NCBI GenBank assembly: GCA_034430655.1
Contig: DAOUEC010000296.1
Span: 1 to 15,567, forward strand
Direction: 5' to 3'
Source: JAUWNP01 sp034430655
Lineage (GTDB): Bacteria; Chloroflexota; Anaerolineae; B4-G1
DNA length: 15,567 nucleotides
In this document: positions 14,064-15,567 of the stretch, in pieces
Position numbering within the stretch: the first letter of the stretch is position 1
Layout of the letters: every line of letters starts with the position of its first letter
Position numbers and translations under genes: made by a program
The notes under the pieces: model-generated
Seen by the model: only the letters and a program-made list of their open reading frames with translations
Database searches by the model: none
Told to the model about the DNA's origin: nothing

Positions 14064-14120
14064 GTAGGGCAGGTTTCCATACCTGCCTATGGGCGCGGCG
14101 GCTATGGAAAGCCGCCCTAC
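14064..14120. repeat. 57-bp inverted-repeat element between plsC and the DUF2330 gene
   Basis: The outer arms gtagggcaggtttccata (14064-14081) and tatggaaagccgccctac (14103-14120) are complementary except at two positions. Inner alternatives ggcaggt/acctgcc and ggcggct/agccgcc can form two separate hairpins instead. The ends match the element at 13903-13927, so both belong to one repeat family. The remaining ~155 bp to the next start codon show no promoter I can defend. Confidence 0.7.
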
Positions 14121-14278
14121 ATCAAGCTCGATGTGATGGTTAGACAGTCTGGGGCTCTACCCCCCAAATGTGGAACGCGGACGGCACGTCCGCTTAGAGT
14201 GCCACGCGAAATCCCAAAGAGCCGATAGCATAAGGCCGGCCCACCGTCGAGGTGCGGCGGGTCTTCGGGAGGTAGACT

Positions 14279-15322
14279 ATGACCCGAATGAGTCGCTGGC
14301 TTCCACTATTGCTTGGCCTGGGGGCGGTAGTGGGTTTGCTGATCGCGCTCGCCCCGCGCCCTGCCCGCGCTGACGGTATCCCCATCCCGCCCTACGGCCA
14401 CGAGGCCGACGTCGAGATGCCAGGACAGAAGGCTATCATCGTCTACGACGCGGAGATGGGGCGTGAGGACCTCATCCTCTCTGTCCAACTGCTGGGCAAA
14501 AGCCCCGAGGCGGCGTGGGTGGTGCCTGTGCCCTCGCTGCCTGAGGTGGACACGGCCAGCGCCGAATGGTTCTCCCGCCTGAGCGATCTCACCCAGCCGG
14601 AAATCGTGACCCAGGCCATGCCCTTTCCCATAATAGGGGCGGGGTCCGAGGGCGGCAGGCAGGGAGGGGTGGAAGTGCTGAGCCGGGAGCAGGTGGGGGT
14701 CTACGACGTCAGCATTCTCTCTTCCAACGAGCCTGGGGCGCTACTGGAATGGCTCAACGAGAACGGCTATACATTCCCGGAGGAGGGCGAGCCCATTCTG
14801 GACGATTACGTGGAGGAAGGCTGGTGCTTTATGGCCACCCGCGTGCTCCCCGGCGAGACCGCTACGCTGGAAGGGGATGTGCAGCCCCTCTGGCTGTCTT
14901 TTGACACAGAGCAGCCGGTCTATCCTATGCGGCTGACCGCGCTGGTTGATGACTACATGGATGTGCTCATCTACGTGTTGGCCGACCACCGCATGGAGAT
15001 CGAGGACGTTGAGTCTGAGTTTGAGACAGAGTTTGCCGGGTCGCTGACGCTGGAACCTGTGGCGTCGGAGGGGGGCGATCTGGTGGATCTCCTGGCCAGC
15101 CGGCCCTACTACGTCACCAAATTGCGCAGTTCGTACTTTGCTGCCTGGGAGACGACGGACGATCTATACCTCCGGCGCGCGGCCAGCGACGAGCCCTACC
15201 GCAGGGTGGTCCACCGGACGGTCGTTGACCCCGTGGCCGCCTGCTGCCCGTGTTGTCCAGGCCCGGCGGCGTTGGGGCTGGTGGTTGGGCTGGGCCTGGT
15301 GGGGCGGCGAATGGCAAGTTAG
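14279..15322 (+). CDS. DUF2330 domain secreted/membrane-anchored protein
   Basis: 347 residues from the ATG at 14279; GGGAGG (14267-14272) is 6 nt upstream, and a second ATG (14288) is a possible start. A Sec signal peptide ends near ALAPRPARA (~31). The mature part follows the DUF2330 pattern: early QKAIIVYDAEMGREDLILSV, AAWVVPVPSLPEVDTA, a central LSREQVGVYDVSILSSNEPG, LLEWLNENGYTFPEE, WCFMATRV, and LWLSFDTEQPVYPMRLTA. Its function is not established. The C-terminus carries a Cys/Pro cluster (AACCPCCPGP) and a hydrophobic helix ending in RRMAS, which looks like a membrane anchor facing the cytoplasm. Its neighbours give no functional clue; the upstream gap is full of repeats. Confidence 0.85.
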   Translation: MTRMSRWLPLLLGLGAVVGLLIALAPRPARADGIPIPPYGHEADVEMPGQKAIIVYDAEMGREDLILSVQLLGKSPEAAWVVPVPSLPEVDTASAEWFSRLSDLTQPEIVTQAMPFPIIGAGSEGGRQGGVEVLSREQVGVYDVSILSSNEPGALLEWLNENGYTFPEEGEPILDDYVEEGWCFMATRVLPGETATLEGDVQPLWLSFDTEQPVYPMRLTALVDDYMDVLIYVLADHRMEIEDVESEFETEFAGSLTLEPVASEGGDLVDLLASRPYYVTKLRSSYFAAWETTDDLYLRRAASDEPYRRVVHRTVVDPVAACCPCCPGPAALGLVVGLGLVGRRMAS

Positions 15323-15325
15323 CAG

Positions 15326-15567
15326 TCAGCCCACCAGCCACAAGGCTTTGGGTTCTCTGGCGGCCGCAAACAGACGGCGTACCTGTATCTCCGTGATGCG
15401 CCGGTCATCTTTGCCGTGGATCACCAGCAACGGGTCGGGTTTTCTGAAACCCGAAGGGTCTTTCTGGGGATGGCACGTCAGCACCGTCTGTTCAAGGCGG
15501 TGTGGCCCATTGCGATGACCGTTGCCCCAGAATTGAAATGCACCCCCTGGTGGATGGGGATGCGCAA
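15326..15567 (-). pseudogene. Alpha/beta-hydrolase C-terminal remnant, open at the window edge
   Basis: On the minus strand the frame is open from the window end to TGA at 15326-15328. Its last ~40 residues, KPDPLLVIHGKDDRR followed by VRRLFAAAREPKALWLVG, match the block around the acid residue of serine alpha/beta-hydrolases (PLLVIHG..D......RRLY.AA.EPK.LWLV). The family normally continues into PGAGH, which carries the catalytic His; here the frame stops first. Upstream residues (Pro/His-rich) do not look like the family, suggesting another break near 15480. It converges on the DUF2330 gene with a 3-nt gap. It is probably a relic, though the N-terminal part lies outside the window. Confidence 0.5.

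Noticed and set aside
1..15567. Defence system, prophage, toxin-antitoxin or secondary-metabolite cluster
   Set aside because: No nuclease, integrase, phage structural, toxin-antitoxin or biosynthetic core gene could be recognised on either strand.

Overview
The window is high-GC bacterial DNA that looks chromosomal. It probably comes from a member of the Chloroflexota (Anaerolineae-like). This is inferred from several features together: a secreted multidomain protein carrying the YLPLILK-type motif often seen at the C-terminus of secreted proteins in that phylum, Pro/Thr-linker lipoproteins, a formylglycine-generating-enzyme-like lipoprotein relic, a four-domain S1 protein next to ClpC, and many short palindromic repeats scattered between and inside genes. 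No marker gene here fixes the taxonomy.

Left part (1-4957, + strand): an eroded surface-polysaccharide locus. A 5'-cut secreted protein (CBM9-like, DNRLRE and DUF11-like regions) runs through its expected end into a scrap of IS630-type transposase and then, in frame, into the last ~25 residues of a UDP-GlcNAc 2-epimerase (WecB-like). A GT39-like membrane glycosyltransferase overlaps that tail. Next come a multi-hairpin repeat, a C-terminal scrap of a sugar-nucleotide epimerase, and an intact Wzc-like chain-length regulator/BY-kinase with its own extended -10 promoter and a strong terminator. The order wecB-GT-epimerase-wzc suggests a former exopolysaccharide operon collapsed by IS- and repeat-associated deletions.

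Middle (4958-6213, - strand): gene decay. It holds a formylglycine-generating-enzyme-like lipoprotein pseudogene with several frameshifts, cut off at the wzc terminator, and a hypothetical gene whose N-terminus is replaced by a dispersed repeat and which is split at an A5 run.

Housekeeping block (6214-11849): comM/yifB with its own promoter, then an rpsA-clpC operon ended by a rho-independent terminator, all on the - strand. Divergent from rpsA is tRNA-Gly(GCC) with a near-consensus promoter. A 400-bp intergenic region (11850-12255) holds a short tandem repeat and a second copy of the multi-hairpin repeat.

Right part (12137-15567): a LysM/FxLyD-like lipoprotein and a PlsC-type acyltransferase form a two-gene + strand unit. 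They are followed by a 391-bp repeat-rich intergenic stretch, a secreted DUF2330 protein, and the 3' scrap of an alpha/beta-hydrolase on the - strand at the window edge.

I found no CRISPR array, defence island, phage module or convincing new system. The interest lies in genome erosion: repeats at gene breakpoints, repeats absorbed into reading frames, and a chimeric ORF with three origins.
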